Assembly: GCF_040797585.1 (NCBI RefSeq)
Contig: NZ_JBFNEO010000161.1
Coordinates: forward strand, 1 to 6,746
DNA from: Clostridium_Z sp040797585
GTDB taxonomy: Bacteria; Bacillota; Clostridia; Clostridiales; Clostridiaceae
Length of the DNA: 6,746 nt
Reading direction: 5' to 3'
Shown here: positions 5,901-6,746 of the stretch, piece by piece
Layout: each line of letters opens with the position of its first letter
Numbering within the stretch: position 1 is the first letter of the stretch
Notes under the pieces: model-generated
The model's input: the letters and a program-made list of their open reading frames with translations, nothing else
Databases searched by the model: none
Told to the model about the DNA's origin: nothing
Program-made: the position numbers and the translations under genes

Positions 5901-6585
5901 GGAAGATGAAGATAATAAAGGCTTAAAAGAAGCACCTTCTAATGTGTCTCTATTTATGGATAATATAAATCTAGGAGATAAGGTAAGAGTAGACTATGCA
6001 AGAGGCTCTGGCTATAAGGTGGAGAAGGTTCTAGTAAATAATAAGGAGATAGATATAAATAAGGATTGCTCCTTTGACTTCCTTGGAATGATGAGAATTA
6101 ATGAAGACATCTTTAATAAGGAAGGTGAATATACTTTAGTATTAAAGGCAGAAGGATTTAAAGATAAAGAGTTCAAAGTTAATTTTAAGAATAATAAAAA
6201 GATAGAAGATAATAAAGAAAAGCCTAAGGATGAAATAAAACCAGGGGATAATAATAAGGAAGAAGATAAAGAAAAAGAAACTCCTAAAATAGAAGAAAGT
6301 AATTTAAAAGAAGTTCCTCCTAATGTATCTTTATTTAAAGAAGAGCTAGTTTTAGGGGAGGAAGTACGAATAGATGCAGTAAAGAGATATGATTATACTG
6401 TAGAAACTATCTTAATCAATGGAGAAGAAATAGACTTTAAAAACCTTTGTACTCTAGATTTCTTAGGGAATGTTAGAATAAGTAAAGAGGCATTTAAAGG
6501 CTTAGGAGAGCATACTATAACTCTTAAAGCAAAGGGATTTAAGGACAAAGAGTTTAAGGTTAATATAGTTGAAGAAATAAAATAA
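2944..6585 (+). CDS. Large exported protein with about ten Shr-like HID (DUF1533) repeats
   Basis: This 1213-residue protein has a Sec signal peptide (MIRKSS, hydrophobic core, AKA cleavage near 27). An N-terminal region of about 28-245 follows, with a Gly/Ser/Thr-rich stretch (59-130) and an acidic, Tyr-rich segment (180-225). From about 246 to the end it is an array of beta-rich repeats of 80-90 residues, roughly starting at 246, 334, 426, 518, 611, 708, 800, 886, 994 and 1119. Repeats show the pattern W..NI..I.VNG…, a central strand, then G.N.L.IK.KGY.D (for example ENQDWANNIESIRVG, LTIKSKGY; DDEAWRNSVNNIKING, IVIEAKGY). This matches the Shr-like hemoglobin-interacting domain family (formerly DUF1533). 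Repeats 2 and 3 are degenerate. The last three repeats form a subfamily joined by Lys/Glu/Asp-rich linkers. There is no LPXTG, SLH or transmembrane anchor. Hemoprotein binding or adhesion is an inference from the family. ATG 2938 is the alternative start. Confidence 0.85.
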   Translation: MIRKSSYIKALAIGITLTFLYGVNAKAAPTELYGYRKMSIYDFHEGSYDKYGNIRYMPGGSEFSTTGNNKVGGKIGTTTTAGIKEKSTAKTQAIVRPKRSTKSVDVVSSASNKEGEGGGSDVVTGASGGFVAADVVFDFNMLSNAFILKDLGYDIPEANKIIDIFNTTTRTHIGKRGVLDFLVDYEDYLEKANNAFYDDEYLSFEDYIKSNDYKKRNYPYKVKHVLEDGGFGEQMDPMEVNKKDSPKVNTDLKNNIKGNKVELKFKENQDWANNIESIRVGNNLPEKLIGDYVKVEKDKLIIDSNVLELGNNALTIKSKGYRTIYVNQPIYKGKVKPEVKSSNLLGEDIKITKVTEDYIKSLKSVVINGKTLDNNNYYYSKEENILVIKKDTFDGVGVYSITLNNQPEYENVTLTTVINRGNKEGISLVPDITNNFHGDILELPIENYSEDLNGKIKKIYVGKYLYNSNKINIKDGKLIITPELLKGQKGKIQIKIILKDRSEISAIQVVEENKEILKAPKLKAESREVGQDIYLDFDKNEKWEKSIYSIKLLPTLGGGSLGTDIEYKIQDGRIILRYDSNVFRRNGLSKVRVFASGYEPEDVMVELKKDHPTFLLPYPPKVNEEFVIQMTQKTQDSDWSVNLKSVTLDGKPLEENKDFDPMITGIKFLKNSITTPGDHKLVIKSTGYKDYEVVLKIRDINGDLVNPIEVDKLIFKDTVVKGKDFIIETSQKSWLENIIQCELNGVALKEGDFEIKYNKFIVKSHNITKDGENELFIRSKNHNKVKIKFNVKNNMRLKNGPIIEGITQGNIASKDIELIFNDDEAWRNSVNNIKINGVNHSLKQVHLEKGKIIFKSGLLKDGLNNIVIEAKGYNNVSFVQEIGKTIPEKVSIILKDIKVGEKLTLNYAYGFEFNVEKITVNGQEVDIKNNCERTMAGDLYINTKGELFKEPGTYSVVIKAKGFADKEFIINVTEKPKDDNIDDGKKEDEDNKGLKEAPSNVSLFMDNINLGDKVRVDYARGSGYKVEKVLVNNKEIDINKDCSFDFLGMMRINEDIFNKEGEYTLVLKAEGFKDKEFKVNFKNNKKIEDNKEKPKDEIKPGDNNKEEDKEKETPKIEESNLKEVPPNVSLFKEELVLGEEVRIDAVKRYDYTVETILINGEEIDFKNLCTLDFLGNVRISKEAFKGLGEHTITLKAKGFKDKEFKVNIVEEIK
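5599..6570 (+). repeat. Three closely related C-terminal HID-type repeats within the large gene
   Basis: Counting from ATG 2944, residues about 886-973, 994-1081 and 1119-1209 align without difficulty. The shared elements are (S/N)VSL…LGeevrid, VEk..vNg.EiDi..nC, DFLG..RI, and a final KA.GF.DKEF.(V/I)N. Each repeat carries a single Cys at the same place (931, 1042, 1169). The only other Cys in the protein is 741. The linkers before the last two repeats are highly charged and both run into LKE(A/V)P(S/P)NVSLF. The pattern indicates recent internal duplication of a repeat-plus-linker unit. Confidence 0.85.
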
Positions 6586-6746
6586 GGATAAGTAACCTTA
6601 TATAGAGAAACTACATGATAATTGAAACTAAATCGCCAGTTACTATTATTTAAGACGTATTCAAAGGTTGAGTTTTGGTGTGGCGGAATAATAATAAAGA
6701 TCACCCTATTAAGTAGAGGTAGTTAAAAGCTACTTTAAGATCTACT
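6586..6746. other. Non-coding tail downstream of the HID-repeat gene, with nested stems
   Basis: ATAAGG/CCTTAT right after the stop gives only a small stem without a T-run, so no clear terminator is seen. AGTAAC (6591-6596) matches GTTACT (6639-6644), and TCGCCA (6633-6638) pairs with TGGCGG (6681-6686) with one G·U. At the window end AGTAGA/TCTACT (6712-6717/6741-6746) encloses GTAGTT/AGCTAC (6719-6724/6728-6733). The minus strand of 6586-6704 is open and protein-like (NSNWRFSFNYHV, about 6613-6648) but continues antisense into the large gene, so I do not call it a gene. Confidence 0.4.

Noticed and set aside
6460..6585. Sortase signal or C-terminal membrane anchor of the large protein
   Set aside because: The protein ends directly after the last repeat (…FKVNIVEEIK) with no LPXTG-like motif, hydrophobic segment or basic tail.
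6393..6704. 103-residue minus-strand ORF at the right end
   Set aside because: More than half is antisense to the last repeat of the large gene. The part beyond the gene is protein-like and is reported as a finding on the tail, but there is no ribosome binding site to support a gene.

Overview
The window looks like a low-GC Firmicute chromosome, most probably Clostridium sensu stricto (C. perfringens-like). The reasons are very AT-rich DNA, Arg encoded mostly by AGA, strong AGGAGG ribosome binding sites, a typical clostridial SmpB, and AT-rich structured intergenic regions. Every gene I can support is on the + strand. The species assignment is inference.

Layout: (1) 1-249 is a non-coding upstream region with no convincing + strand gene. 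It holds an odd GC-richer block that reads like peptide on the minus strand. (2) 250-723 is smpB, the tmRNA-binding protein of trans-translation, closed by an intrinsic terminator at 722-754. (3) 782-1918 is a small self-contained regulatory module. It has a possible gene remnant, a promoter carrying two 14-bp operators arranged as one perfect 22-bp inverted repeat, a TetR-family repressor gene (962-1534), and a tiny two-helix membrane protein gene (1550-1765) 15 bases further on. A long hairpin at 1862-1918 follows. (4) 1919-2198 is non-coding, with a nested stem and a weak promoter candidate. (5) 2199-6585 is a two-gene cell-surface or secreted locus. It encodes a 167-residue exported protein and a 1213-residue exported protein that is almost entirely an array of about ten 80-90 residue repeats resembling the Shr-like hemoglobin-interacting domain (HID, formerly DUF1533). 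A 241-base structured intergenic leader separates the two genes. (6) 6586-6746 is a non-coding tail with nested stems running to the window edge.

How the parts work together: the TetR protein probably represses its own promoter and so controls the small membrane protein; the inducer is unknown. The two exported proteins are probably a functional pair. If the HID resemblance holds, the large protein may bind host hemoproteins or other surface ligands. It has no LPXTG signal, SLH domain, NEAT domain that I can recognise, or C-terminal membrane anchor, so how it stays at the cell surface, if it does, is not visible.

The items most worth a second look are the HID array with its three near-identical Cys-bearing terminal repeats, the leader RNA in front of it with mutually exclusive hairpins, the minimal TetR/small membrane protein unit, and three intergenic blocks with unexpectedly protein-like minus-strand frames that may be dispersed clostridial repeats.
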